A DNA stretch of 64,000 nucleotides. Source: Pedobacter kyungheensis (GTDB lineage Bacteria; Bacteroidota; Bacteroidia; Sphingobacteriales; Sphingobacteriaceae). Position numbers and translations under genes: made by a program. The stretch covers positions 1 through 64,000 of the forward strand of contig NZ_JSYN01000027.1 of the NCBI RefSeq assembly GCF_000812965.1, given 5' to 3'. Of this stretch, positions 10,601-18,170 are shown piece by piece. Numbering within the stretch: the first letter of the stretch is position 1; each line of letters starts with the position of its first letter. Under the pieces are notes generated by a model. That model had not been told where the DNA came from and ran no database searches. It was given only the letters and a program-made list of their open reading frames with translations.

Positions 10601-11655
10601 GCTACTCAGGTTTCTTCAAAAGCCTCGACCGCGAATATGAGCATACTAAATGTCGTTTCATTAGCCTGGAGACTAAAATGTCGGCCGATGAAATTGCGAA
10701 CATGGCGCTGAATGAAATCTTAAATCCGGATAAACCTTCGGAGATTATCTACAACGATCACAAACGCCACATTATGGAGCTAATCCCTACGCAGTTAAGT
10801 ACCGAAACCGATGCGCACATCCATCTGGATAAAGACGCTGTAGTATTGGTATTGGGTGGCGCACAAGGCATTACCGCCGAACTGATGATCCACTTTGCTA
10901 AAGATTACCCTTGTAAATACATTTTGGTTGGCCGCTCAGCAAGTCCGGTAGGTTTAAACAACGAAGCTACTTCAGGCTTTAAAACCAAAGATGAAATTAA
11001 AAAATACCTGATTGCGCAGGGCGAGATTAAAAAACCAGCCGAAATTGAACAGGAAACCAATCGTTTATACAAAAACAACCAGATTTTACGCTGTATTGCG
11101 ATGCTGGAAGAAGGTGGATCAACAGTAGCTTACGAATCGTTAGACCTGAAAGATGAAGATGCCCTAACCCGCTTAATCAATCAGGTTTACGATGAACACG
11201 GCCGCATAGATGGTGTGGTGCATGGTGCAGGTTTACTGGAAGATAAGCTTTTTCACAGCAAAACGCCTGAATCATTTGGCCGTGTTTTCGATACCAAAGT
11301 AACACCGCTACGTGTACTGGCCGAAAAACTGCGCCCCGAAACCCAATTCGTAATCCTTTTCTCAAGCATCGCTTCTGTTTACGGAAACCGCGGTCAAACC
11401 GATTATGCGGCCGCCAATAGTGTGATGGATAAATACGCCTGGGCCCTGAAGCAAAAAATACAGGGCAAGGTAATGGCCATTAACTGGGGGCCATGGAAAG
11501 GTGCCGGCATGGTTTCGCCAACGCTTGAAAAGGAATACCAGCGTAGAGGCATTGCCCTTATTCCTTTGCAGGATGGCATGGAAACGTTCCTGAACGAACT
11601 GAAATACGGTAAAGAAAGTCAGGTATTAATTATGGCTGGCAACACCTGGACTTAA
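4615..11655 (+). CDS. PfaA-like iterative megasynthase: NMO/ER-NMO/ER-KS-AT-ACP-ACP-KR
   Basis: A 2346-aa PUFA-synthase-like type I PKS. About 1-240 and 290-610 are two nitronate-monooxygenase/PfaD-type flavin TIM barrels; the second has EGRECGGH with His429. KS spans about 646-1090, with Cys832 in DAACASS, His967 in EAHGTGT and His1007 in IGHTK. AT spans about 1184-1500, with Ser1276 in GHSYGE and His1381. Two tandem ACPs carry DSIKR motifs with attachment serines Ser1692 and Ser1802, 110 residues apart. KR spans about 2075-2310, with GGAQGI at 2081, Ser2251 and Tyr2264. All catalytic residues checked are present. The enoyl-reductase-type unit sits at the N-terminus, whereas in classic Pfa systems it is the separate protein PfaD. 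It is first in the operon, 1 bp before the second megasynthase. Infer an iterative, reducing synthase; the product is unknown. Confidence 0.9.
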   Translation: MNKHAIIGVTPFEIPDSRLVYDLQKAGSFPVLSLGHCLEEAELALQSTIQSGVSDFGVCIHSQALAGIPLPQQVSLIIAPYGLTIPTQAHAKILYQVFDLETALAAGQSGAAGIIVKGNEGAGCVAYESSFILFQRVIQAVGNLPVWVQGGIGIHTAASVMAQGAAGIILDSQLAMFPECQAPAALKNIFGKLSGTETKLINGCRVLVRPNSPVLADDAAYSTLQQYFKGYDLEKHYLPMGQDIALSIDLVNKYKKLNKLVFGLQEAIYGHLKQAKAINIIKANNALAQDLNITYPIAQGPMTRVSDVAPFAHAVTEAGALSFIALSLLKGNPAKNLIEETKKLAGEKTWGVGILGFAPQELRDEQQQYILNAKPPVLLIAGGRPSQAKPFEKAGIKTFLHVPSASLLDMFLKEGAKRFVFEGRECGGHVGPLSSMVLWEKQIERLLKEENPESISVFFAGGIHDAFSTAFISVMAAPLAAKGMKIGVLMGTAYLYTREAVSTGAILDQFQQEALNASETVLLETSPGHETRCLNSAFAGFFNEEKQKMQAAGLDKKEIWSKLETLNVGRLRIAAKGIERRGDELVKIDQAGQTDLGMYMIGQVATMHKNVMSLLELHQDVADQNYNHILNAALPAPPENKSQALDVAIVGMACIFPGAKNLEEYWRNIILGKDSVTEVPDERWNKALYYNPDSTAGDMSHSKWGGFIPTIDFDPLEFGIPPQSLAAIEPTQLLSLLVAKQALQHAGYTDGGMDNENVSVIIGAEGGNDLANSYSFRGYYKQVFGEMPAEVDAALPKTTEDSFPGILANVISGRITNRLNLGGRNYTVDAACASSLAAIDLACQELFLEKSDMVLAGGADLHNGINDYLMFSSTHALSKKGRCATFDTEADGIALGEGIAMVVLKRYEDALKDGDTIYSIIKGVGGSSDGKSLGLTAPRKNGQVNALERAYSQAGITPSLLGLVEAHGTGTVVGDKTEISALTDMLNQSGATAGQTHLGSVKTQIGHTKCAAGIAGLIKTSLSVYHGIKPPTINLKTPNSIYNAATSPFAFHTEAGLWMDDKRYAGVSAFGFGGTNFHAVLESGKNTTTGHSILKSWPSELFVFRGDTYEEAKNRIIQVKNILELNDQIELKDIAFSLATADGKPVQLSIVANHAEDLVMKIDLVLSGVESKDTYLTKKHDGKVAFMFPGQGSQRVNMARDLFVVFPQMRKLLKDHPEYEKILFPNTVFTEAEAKAQKERIKDTRMAQPLLGIVDLAIANFLKSLGIVPDMVAGHSYGELPALCFAGAFDEKELVHLSTQRALAILNAVENGDPGTMLAVSAKPEDLKQLIGDSKEIYPVNFNAPTQCVIAGCTAAIGQLSAALKEAKVSFRPLEVACAFHSPLVAKSKTLYQDVLAQVNFNNLHTPVWSNTTAKAYPTQAAAIKERLTDHLIQPVLFVDELKDMYAEGARIFIEVGPGKVLSGLTKACIGQDEVILHAEDQGQNKLSHLLGTLAGYMATGREILIEKLFEGRDAKLIKIDEPELYKKSPAIWQVNGQHAVPSTGKLPAYGATPITKPIMLMNNTTTPIENQQVSGSAKDLMMQEYLQSMKALIQAQRDVMLSFLGQAPALPQIQYQQPLNTYQAPQPIRIETIPAAQQLTQPVQNLQAVAPVTEQKDLKLVLLQIVSDKTGYPQEMLGMEMDLEADLSIDSIKRVEIIGALRTELGGFAQLNLPEDKIMEQLAGLKTLNSLVNWITENSQAKTATPAAPQPVQAVNSTEPAKLSLNQLTSVILDVVSEKTGYPKEMLGMDLDLEADLSIDSIKRMEIIASLKEKIGFGSAGEQADDLTEKLAAIKTLSSLVNWIADVEAESSEVLIEAKKLIEESIDDQAVKEKLSRLRFELTPAALTVTEAAILKGQRFALTDDGGGQALKIKKLLEKHGAIADVVNFDDPLEGYQGLIIMNMFEAQNKSGILDHFATIKKLNFETVKWVYLIADTKRYFNDQSDISFLRNYQGYSGFFKSLDREYEHTKCRFISLETKMSADEIANMALNEILNPDKPSEIIYNDHKRHIMELIPTQLSTETDAHIHLDKDAVVLVLGGAQGITAELMIHFAKDYPCKYILVGRSASPVGLNNEATSGFKTKDEIKKYLIAQGEIKKPAEIEQETNRLYKNNQILRCIAMLEEGGSTVAYESLDLKDEDALTRLINQVYDEHGRIDGVVHGAGLLEDKLFHSKTPESFGRVFDTKVTPLRVLAEKLRPETQFVILFSSIASVYGNRGQTDYAAANSVMDKYAWALKQKIQGKVMAINWGPWKGAGMVSPTLEKEYQRRGIALIPLQDGMETFLNELKYGKESQVLIMAGNTWT

Positions 11656-11656
11656 A

Positions 11657-14600
11657 ATGGCGCAACTCCACAGCAATATGAAAAAAAGTGATGTAGCCAT
11701 TATTGGAATGTCGTGCATTTTTCCTGGTGCAAAGGATCTGCAAACCTTTTGGGAAAACATTCTGCACAAGGTAGATTCGACACAGGAGGTACCTGCCGAC
11801 CGCATTGATCCAGTCCATTTTGGAAAACCGGAAACCGGTGTCGACCGGTTTTACTGTAACCGTGGCGGTTTTATTCCCGATTACCAGTTCGATCCGCAAC
11901 GCTTTGGCATTTTGCCGCTAGCTGTTGAAGGTACCGAACCCGACCACCTGCTTACGCTAGACCTGGTTCATCAGGCGCTGGAAGATGCAGGAGTATTCGA
12001 AAAAAAGTATACACTTGATAAAACCGGAATCATTATCGGAAAAGGCAATTATGTGGGGCCTGGGGCAACCCGTGCGATAGAAATTGTACGCACCGGCGAG
12101 CAGATTTCGAGCATTTTAAAAGACCTGATGCCCCAGCTTACTGAAACAGAGCTTGAAAAGGTGAAGCACGAATTTCAATTGCGTAAAGGCCGTTTCAGTG
12201 CCGATACCGCCATGGGCCTGATTCCAAACCTTGTAGCCTCTCTGGTAGCCAACCGGCTCAATCTGGGCGGTTTGGCCTTTACTTTAGATGCAGCCTGTGC
12301 CAGCTCGCTCATTGCAGTAGATCATGCCGTGCAGGAACTTAACAGCGGCCGTTGCAACATGGTTATTGCAGGTGGCGTGCACCTGGGCCAAAACGCGGCA
12401 TTCTGGAGTATATTTTCGCAACTGGGTGCTTTATCCAAACAGGCTAAAATAAAACCTTTTGATCAAAGTGCAGATGGATTAATTATTGGTGAAGGTGCCG
12501 GATTTGTGGTACTGAAACGCCTCGAAGATGCTATCCGCGATCAGGATAAAATTTATTCGGTTATTAAAGGTGTTGGTGTTAGCAGCGATGGCAGTGGCAC
12601 CAGCGTGATGAGCCCTTCGGTTAAAGGCCAGTTAAAAGCCGTTAGTGAGGCCTGGGAAAATGCGGGCCTCGAATACAGCAACATTGGCTATCTGGAAGCC
12701 CACGGAACCGGAACACCCCTGGGCGATAAAACCGAAGTAGAAACGTTAAAACAATTTTTTGGTACCGATGCTGATCTTCCAAAAGCCGGCATCGGCTCTG
12801 TTAAATCAAATATTGGCCATGCCATGCCCGCAGCAGGAATTGCAGGGTTAATTAAATCGAGCTTGGCCTTATATCATGGCATTATCCCACCCACTTTGCA
12901 TTGCACTGAGCCTTTAGCTCAACTCGCCGAAACACGCTTTTCTGCCGTTCAAAATGCAACCGACTGGGATCAATCGGGATTGCCCAAACTAGCCGCTGTT
13001 AATGCTTTTGGCTTTGGTGGTATCAATGCCCATGTGGTTTTAAGTGCTTTCGATATACCCAAAAAAGACGAAGTTTTGATCCTGGCCAGGCCGAGTCACG
13101 AAGCTTTAATCACTTCGCTCGAAAATCAGGATTTCAGTATCGGCTCCGGAAATTTCCGTTTGGCCGTATTTAACCCAAGTTCCGAGCGGTTGGCCAAGGC
13201 CTTAAAAATAGTGATCAAAAACGCTCCCTGGCGCAACAAACAGGACATCTGGTACACCAATGCGCCTTTGTTGGCCAACAATGGAAAAATCGCTTTCGTA
13301 TTTCCGGGTTTAGATGGCCTCGCCGGAGGAGAATTTAAATCGGTGGCCCAATATTTTAATATCACAACCGACGAAAATGAAACAAGCGACGGCCTGCTGA
13401 GCGAAGCGCTAAAAATACTGAACAAAAGCAGTGTACTGGATCAGGCTTTAAAACAATTGGGGATTAAACCCGATATGAATGCCGGGCACAGCCTTGGCGA
13501 ATGGCTAGCTGCGCGATCATCAGAATTGGCCGAAGAAAGCTCGGTGATGCACTTACTGAGTGTGCTCAACCCCGAAACTTTCGAACTGAAAGATTCGCGT
13601 TTTATTGCGGTGGGTTGTGGTTTAGATACCTTGCAACCTATCCTGAATACAATTGAAAATTTATACCTCTCTAACGATAACTGCCCGCAACAGGTTATTT
13701 TATGCGGGAGTAAAACCGCGCTCGAAGAATTGGTTCCGATTCTAAAGACCAGGCAAATCTTTCACCAGATTCTGCCTTTCCAATCGGGTTTCCACTCGCC
13801 TTTTGTAGCAGATAAGCTGGAATTGATTTTAGCGGGTATGCAGGATATGCAATTCCGCAAAACCACTACGCCGCTGTGGTCGGCAACTACACTTGAAACC
13901 TATCCCGAAGGTTTTGAAGCCATCCGCCAGCTGAGCGCCGAGCACCTTATTAAACCAGTCCGTTTCCGCGAACTTACCGAAAAACTGTACCAAGAAGGTG
14001 CGCGTGTTTTTATTCAGGTAGGCTCTGGTGGCTTAGTCGGTTTTATTGATGATACGCTAAAAGGAAAAGATTTTAGCACCATTAGTGCCAATGTACCAAT
14101 CCGTTCGGGTATTACACAATTGCAACGTGTATTGGCTGCTCTTTTTATTGAAGGAAAAACAGTTGGATCGGCTTTTCTAGGACAAATTAAATCTGCCCAA
14201 CCACAAAAAAACAAAGGCATTAAACTCGAACTGGGCTCGCCCATTATTCACAATCTGCAAACGCTTAAAGGCCTAACCCTAAAACAGCCGCAGGCAGCTC
14301 CACCTCAACCTGCAATCGCGGCTAAACATCCGGTTTTGCAGGCCTTTAATGACAACGTGCTCGAAATGATCAGCATGCAAAACGAGATGCTCGAACTTTT
14401 CGAAAATGCAGCGCTACAAACCGATCAACCCGGCCAATGGTTACCACCTGCACCGCAGCTACCAGAAAGGAAAGCTTTTAGCCAAACGCTTGATGTGAGC
14501 CTGGATAATTCCCCTTACCTGATCGATCACTCGCTTTTGCGGCAACCAAAAGGCTGGCCAACGGTAGAAGATATGGACCCGGTAATTCCAATGACGATGA

Positions 14601-15913
14601 TTTTTGAAGTCTTTGCCGAAATTGCCAATGCGCAATCGCCGGCAGAAAAAGTGCAGAAAATCATGAATATGCGCGTTTTTCAGTGGATGAATGTGGTTAA
14701 ACCTTTCCGCGAAACCGTAACTGGCGAGTGGAGAGATACACAGCGGGTTTACCTGAACCTCGAACGTTTTGCCAACGCTGAAGTTCAACTGGCAGCACAA
14801 CTCAACCAGGTGCCTAACCGCCATTTCGATATTGGCCAAAAACTGGATATCGACCGCACAACAGAGCAGATTTACGATGCACACATGTTCCATGGCCCCC
14901 TTTATCAGGGCATCAAAAAACTGGTGGCTGTTGGCGAAAAAGGTATAACCGGAATTATTGAAGCATCCGGAGGAAAAGGTTCATTACTAGATAACGCCGG
15001 ACAATTGTTTGGCTTATGGCTGCAACTCACTTTAGCAAAAGACAGGATTGCCTTCCCGGTTAAAATTCAGGAAATAGAATTTTTTGGCGATATGGCCGAC
15101 CAACAAGGCACGTTCGAATGTACTTGTGTATTGACTGAGCTGAACGATGAATTCGCTACGGCAGATATTGTAATGAAAAGAAATGGCCTTACCTGGCTCA
15201 TCATAACCGGCTGGCAAAACCGTCGACTGGAAATAGATGAGCCGCTTTGGAATGTTTCAATGTCGCCACTACACAACCGTTTATCGACAGAAGTGGCCCC
15301 CGGGGTTTTCATTTTTGGGAATGCCTATTCGCGTGTAGTTTCCTGGGATTTTATCCTGAAAAGGTACTTTAACCAAACCGAAAAAAAACACCATAACAAC
15401 CTTTTGCCCAACAAGCGCAGAACCTGGATGATTAGCCGCGTGGCCGCCAAAGATGCGGTGCGCAACCTGCTGAATACCCAAAAACAGCAGGCTTGTTATC
15501 CCATTACTTTCGAGATCTATGCCGACGATGTGAACAAACCCAATGTAAAAGGAGGTTTAACCGAAGGCATTGAAATTTCTATTGCACATAAAGGAACCGA
15601 TGCAGTGGGCATTGCCCGTTTGGGTCGGCCAGTGGGCATCGACATCGAAAATATAGAAGAGCGTAGTCCGGGCTTTTTCGATCTGGTTTTTAACGATCAC
15701 GAAATGGCTTTACTGGCCGACCGCGATAAAACAGAATGGGCCACCCGCTTCTGGGTAGCCAAAGAAGCATATGGCAAATACCTGGGCAAAGGCCTGCAGG
15801 GCAACCCTAAAGCCTATACCGTTGAGGTGGTAAATGGCGAAGAATTAACCATCAATAACATCATCATTAAAACAATCAAACATAAAAACTATATCATCGG
15901 ATGGACACTATAA
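11657..15913 (+). CDS. Second megasynthase: KS-AT-DH-PPTase
   Basis: 1418 aa. KS spans about 12-440 with a complete triad Cys214 (DAACASS), His349 (EAHGTGT) and His388 (IGHAM), so it is an active KS rather than a chain-length factor. A compact AT at about 545-800 has FPGLDG instead of FPGQG but keeps Ser612 (GHSLGEW) and His713. The hot-dog DH at about 945-1225 has His958 in LIDHSLLRQP, a FHGPLYQG motif and Asp1112; this spacing resembles the DH of enediyne PKSE and Pfa proteins. The C-terminal 4'-phosphopantetheinyl transferase (about 1245-1418) has GIDIE with Asp1329/Glu1331 and WVAKEA with Lys1369, so the system can probably activate its own ACPs. It starts 1 bp after the first megasynthase, and its 3' end overlaps the ACP gene by 13 bp. 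Met8 is an alternative start. Confidence 0.9.
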   Translation: MAQLHSNMKKSDVAIIGMSCIFPGAKDLQTFWENILHKVDSTQEVPADRIDPVHFGKPETGVDRFYCNRGGFIPDYQFDPQRFGILPLAVEGTEPDHLLTLDLVHQALEDAGVFEKKYTLDKTGIIIGKGNYVGPGATRAIEIVRTGEQISSILKDLMPQLTETELEKVKHEFQLRKGRFSADTAMGLIPNLVASLVANRLNLGGLAFTLDAACASSLIAVDHAVQELNSGRCNMVIAGGVHLGQNAAFWSIFSQLGALSKQAKIKPFDQSADGLIIGEGAGFVVLKRLEDAIRDQDKIYSVIKGVGVSSDGSGTSVMSPSVKGQLKAVSEAWENAGLEYSNIGYLEAHGTGTPLGDKTEVETLKQFFGTDADLPKAGIGSVKSNIGHAMPAAGIAGLIKSSLALYHGIIPPTLHCTEPLAQLAETRFSAVQNATDWDQSGLPKLAAVNAFGFGGINAHVVLSAFDIPKKDEVLILARPSHEALITSLENQDFSIGSGNFRLAVFNPSSERLAKALKIVIKNAPWRNKQDIWYTNAPLLANNGKIAFVFPGLDGLAGGEFKSVAQYFNITTDENETSDGLLSEALKILNKSSVLDQALKQLGIKPDMNAGHSLGEWLAARSSELAEESSVMHLLSVLNPETFELKDSRFIAVGCGLDTLQPILNTIENLYLSNDNCPQQVILCGSKTALEELVPILKTRQIFHQILPFQSGFHSPFVADKLELILAGMQDMQFRKTTTPLWSATTLETYPEGFEAIRQLSAEHLIKPVRFRELTEKLYQEGARVFIQVGSGGLVGFIDDTLKGKDFSTISANVPIRSGITQLQRVLAALFIEGKTVGSAFLGQIKSAQPQKNKGIKLELGSPIIHNLQTLKGLTLKQPQAAPPQPAIAAKHPVLQAFNDNVLEMISMQNEMLELFENAALQTDQPGQWLPPAPQLPERKAFSQTLDVSLDNSPYLIDHSLLRQPKGWPTVEDMDPVIPMTMIFEVFAEIANAQSPAEKVQKIMNMRVFQWMNVVKPFRETVTGEWRDTQRVYLNLERFANAEVQLAAQLNQVPNRHFDIGQKLDIDRTTEQIYDAHMFHGPLYQGIKKLVAVGEKGITGIIEASGGKGSLLDNAGQLFGLWLQLTLAKDRIAFPVKIQEIEFFGDMADQQGTFECTCVLTELNDEFATADIVMKRNGLTWLIITGWQNRRLEIDEPLWNVSMSPLHNRLSTEVAPGVFIFGNAYSRVVSWDFILKRYFNQTEKKHHNNLLPNKRRTWMISRVAAKDAVRNLLNTQKQQACYPITFEIYADDVNKPNVKGGLTEGIEISIAHKGTDAVGIARLGRPVGIDIENIEERSPGFFDLVFNDHEMALLADRDKTEWATRFWVAKEAYGKYLGKGLQGNPKAYTVEVVNGEELTINNIIIKTIKHKNYIIGWTL

Positions 15914-16197
15914 CTACAAAAATGAGCCGCGAAGAGATTTTTGATCTCATGAAAAAATTTATCACCGAAGTAATCGGAGAGGAATTTGTTGAAGAAATGG
16001 ATATCAGCCCTGAAAGCTCTTTTACAAAAGACCTGGAGATGGACAGCATCGAAATCGTGTCTTTTTCAGAGAAAATTAAAGCCCATTTTGGCGAACAGAT
16101 TGATTTTACCGGCTGGTTATCGGCAATGGATTTAGACCAGCTGATTAATTTAAACCTGGGTATGATCATTTCTTACATCGAAGAATGCCAATCTTAA
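15901..16197 (+). CDS. Free-standing acyl carrier protein
   Basis: 98 aa, acidic and helical. The phosphopantetheine attachment motif is EMDSIE with Ser49. It differs from the DSIKR motif of the two ACPs inside the megasynthase, so it probably has a distinct partner, for example starter loading or handing the finished chain to a transferase. The ORF overlaps the preceding gene by 13 bp and the following hydrolase by 13 bp, showing translational coupling. Met8 (ATG at 15922) is a second possible start and would leave an 8-bp gap instead of an overlap. Confidence 0.9.
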   Translation: MDTITTKMSREEIFDLMKKFITEVIGEEFVEEMDISPESSFTKDLEMDSIEIVSFSEKIKAHFGEQIDFTGWLSAMDLDQLINLNLGMIISYIEECQS

Positions 16198-16955
16198 CTG
16201 TAAACGGCAAATCGGTTCATATTCAGGAGCTCAACAAAGGTGCGGCTGAAACCATCATCCTCATTCACGGGATGTTCAGTAACCTCTCTGTCTATTATTT
16301 TAACATCGCCCCTTTGCTCGCCACTCAATTTCATGTAGTGCTGTATGATTTAAAAAGCCACGGCATGAGCGAAAAGGTTTTGGAGGGCTACGACCTTGAA
16401 AGTATGACTGACGACCTGCTGCATTTAATGGAGGCGCTTGAGCTTAAAAAAGTGCATTTAGGCGGTTACAGTTTTGGTGGGCTAATCGCCTTAAAAATGG
16501 CTATCCGCTTTCCTGAGCGCATTCATAAACTGGCGGTTATAGAAGCACCAGATCCCAACGATGATAAAACCCGTGGGATTATTGACGAGTACAGCCGCGA
16601 ATTTCTGGAGCATTATGTCGAAAATTTTACCGACACCACCAAAGTGAAAATGGGTAAAAGGCAAATGGAACGCAACCACCGCATGTACGAGTACCTGTTT
16701 TACCAGACTTCGATCAAAGCCGATATGGAACTGGAAAAGGGCTTTTTTGCTAGTGCGGCAATTCCAACCATTGAACAGCCAACTTTATTGCTCTATGGAA
16801 CCGATTCTAACTGCCTCAATGCAGGTAAGCAACTGGAAGGCATAATGGATCAGGCGTCGTTAATTGCAGTTCCGGGCGATCACAACATCCCGATTCAGGA
16901 GCCTTTGGTTATTGCAGAAGCATTATTTCATTTTTTCAAGGAAACACCTAATTAA
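16185..16955 (+). CDS. Alpha/beta hydrolase of the megasynthase operon
   Basis: 256 aa, cytoplasmic. The nucleophile elbow is GYSFGG with Ser96, the oxyanion-region motif is IHGMFSN near residue 26, and the catalytic His233 is in GDHNIP; the acid is probably the Asp in LYGTDSN. The start overlaps the ACP gene by 13 bp. In this setting the likely jobs are hydrolytic or transacylating release of the chain from an ACP, or editing like a type II thioesterase; neither megasynthase has a thioesterase domain. Sequence alone does not separate thioesterase from esterase. Confidence 0.82.
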   Translation: MPILTVNGKSVHIQELNKGAAETIILIHGMFSNLSVYYFNIAPLLATQFHVVLYDLKSHGMSEKVLEGYDLESMTDDLLHLMEALELKKVHLGGYSFGGLIALKMAIRFPERIHKLAVIEAPDPNDDKTRGIIDEYSREFLEHYVENFTDTTKVKMGKRQMERNHRMYEYLFYQTSIKADMELEKGFFASAAIPTIEQPTLLLYGTDSNCLNAGKQLEGIMDQASLIAVPGDHNIPIQEPLVIAEALFHFFKETPN

Positions 16956-16961
16956 ACATCA

Positions 16962-18164
16962 ATGGCAAAATTCGTATTTGTTGTTCCTCCCCTAACTGGT
17001 CATATCAATCCCACGCTCAGCATGGGCACAGCCTTGCTCGAAAGGGGGCACCGCGTAGCCTGGATCACATTAGACCAATCTTTAGGCGCCAAACTTCCCG
17101 CTGGCGGCGAATTGCTCGTTATCCGCTACGACCAAAACGATCAGCAGAAAAAAGATTCAGAAAAATACCTCGATATCATTACCAAAAAAATCGTGTACGG
17201 CATTGATAGCATCAAATTTCTATACGAAGAAGTACTCATTCCGCTCAACAGGCACAGTTACGAAGGCATTGCAAGTCTCCTCGATCAGTATCAGCCCGAT
17301 TTGGTGATTACCGACAACCAGATGTTTGCCGGAGCGATTGCTGCTACCAATAAAAATTACCCTTATGTAACCTCGGTTACTGCACCGGCAGCCATTAAAG
17401 TAATGGATGAGCTGCCCAAAGTGCACGAATGGGAAGTAAACCAGATTGTGGCACTGCAAAAAGAGTTCGGCATACACGAAGCCAGCTCTATTGCCTGCTC
17501 TACTTTGGCAACACTGGTATTTACCTCGAAAGCATTTTTTGGCGAGATGGAATTGCCCGAACATTATCAATTTATCGGTCCGGTTTTCAATCGCCGTAAA
17601 ACTCATGTTCCTTTCAATTGGGAAGCTTTCCATGCCAATAACCAACCTAAAATACTGGTGAGTATTGGCACCACTTTCGATCATGAGCACAAGAAAAATT
17701 TCTTCGCCAAAGTAACCGAAGCTTTTGCAAATGAAAATCTGCACGTGGTGGTTGTATCCGATCCGGATTTATTCGAAACCTGGCCTGCCAATTTCACTGT
17801 ACAACGCGAAGTACCCCAGCTAGACCTCCTGCCCCATCTTGATGCAGTGGTTTGCCATGGCGGCCACAATACAGTTTGCGAAACTTTAATGCACGGCCTG
17901 CCAATGGTGGTGATTCCTATTGCTTATGACCAAAGTCATGTGGCCGGACGTGTATTCAGGGTTGGTGCAGGTGAACGACTCAATTTTAACCGTTTTAAAG
18001 CCAGCCACCTTAAAGAAGCCGTAAACAAAGTAATGCAAGAAAGCAGCTACAAGATAGCTGCCGAAGCAATTAAGCAATCTTTTACCGATGCCGGCGGAAC
18101 AGCAAGTGCTGCCGGTTTATTGGAAGCATTAAGTCAAAAAACCTCAAACCTACTCATCAGCTAA
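16962..18164 (+). CDS. GT1/MGT-family glycosyltransferase A
   Basis: 400 aa, GT-B fold, no signal peptide. The N-terminal acceptor domain begins with VVPPLTGHINP and the presumed catalytic His14. The C-terminal nucleotide-sugar site begins CHGGHNTVCE near His299 and continues GLPMVVIPIAYDQ, the signature of macrolide/UDP-glycosyltransferases. It lies 6 bp after the hydrolase and 6 bp before a paralogue of the same length, so the pair arose by tandem duplication. Inferred role: adding a sugar to a hydroxyl of the megasynthase product. The sugar donor cannot be read from the sequence. Confidence 0.88.
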   Translation: MAKFVFVVPPLTGHINPTLSMGTALLERGHRVAWITLDQSLGAKLPAGGELLVIRYDQNDQQKKDSEKYLDIITKKIVYGIDSIKFLYEEVLIPLNRHSYEGIASLLDQYQPDLVITDNQMFAGAIAATNKNYPYVTSVTAPAAIKVMDELPKVHEWEVNQIVALQKEFGIHEASSIACSTLATLVFTSKAFFGEMELPEHYQFIGPVFNRRKTHVPFNWEAFHANNQPKILVSIGTTFDHEHKKNFFAKVTEAFANENLHVVVVSDPDLFETWPANFTVQREVPQLDLLPHLDAVVCHGGHNTVCETLMHGLPMVVIPIAYDQSHVAGRVFRVGAGERLNFNRFKASHLKEAVNKVMQESSYKIAAEAIKQSFTDAGGTASAAGLLEALSQKTSNLLIS

Positions 18165-18170
18165 TATCCT

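Noticed and set aside
14459..14893. 144-aa frame opposite the DH domain of megasynthase 2
   Set aside because: Shadow frame; DH motifs on the plus strand are intact.
17220..17744. 174-aa frame opposite glycosyltransferase A
   Set aside because: Mirror of a well-supported gene with intact motifs on the other strand; no known motif in the antisense product.
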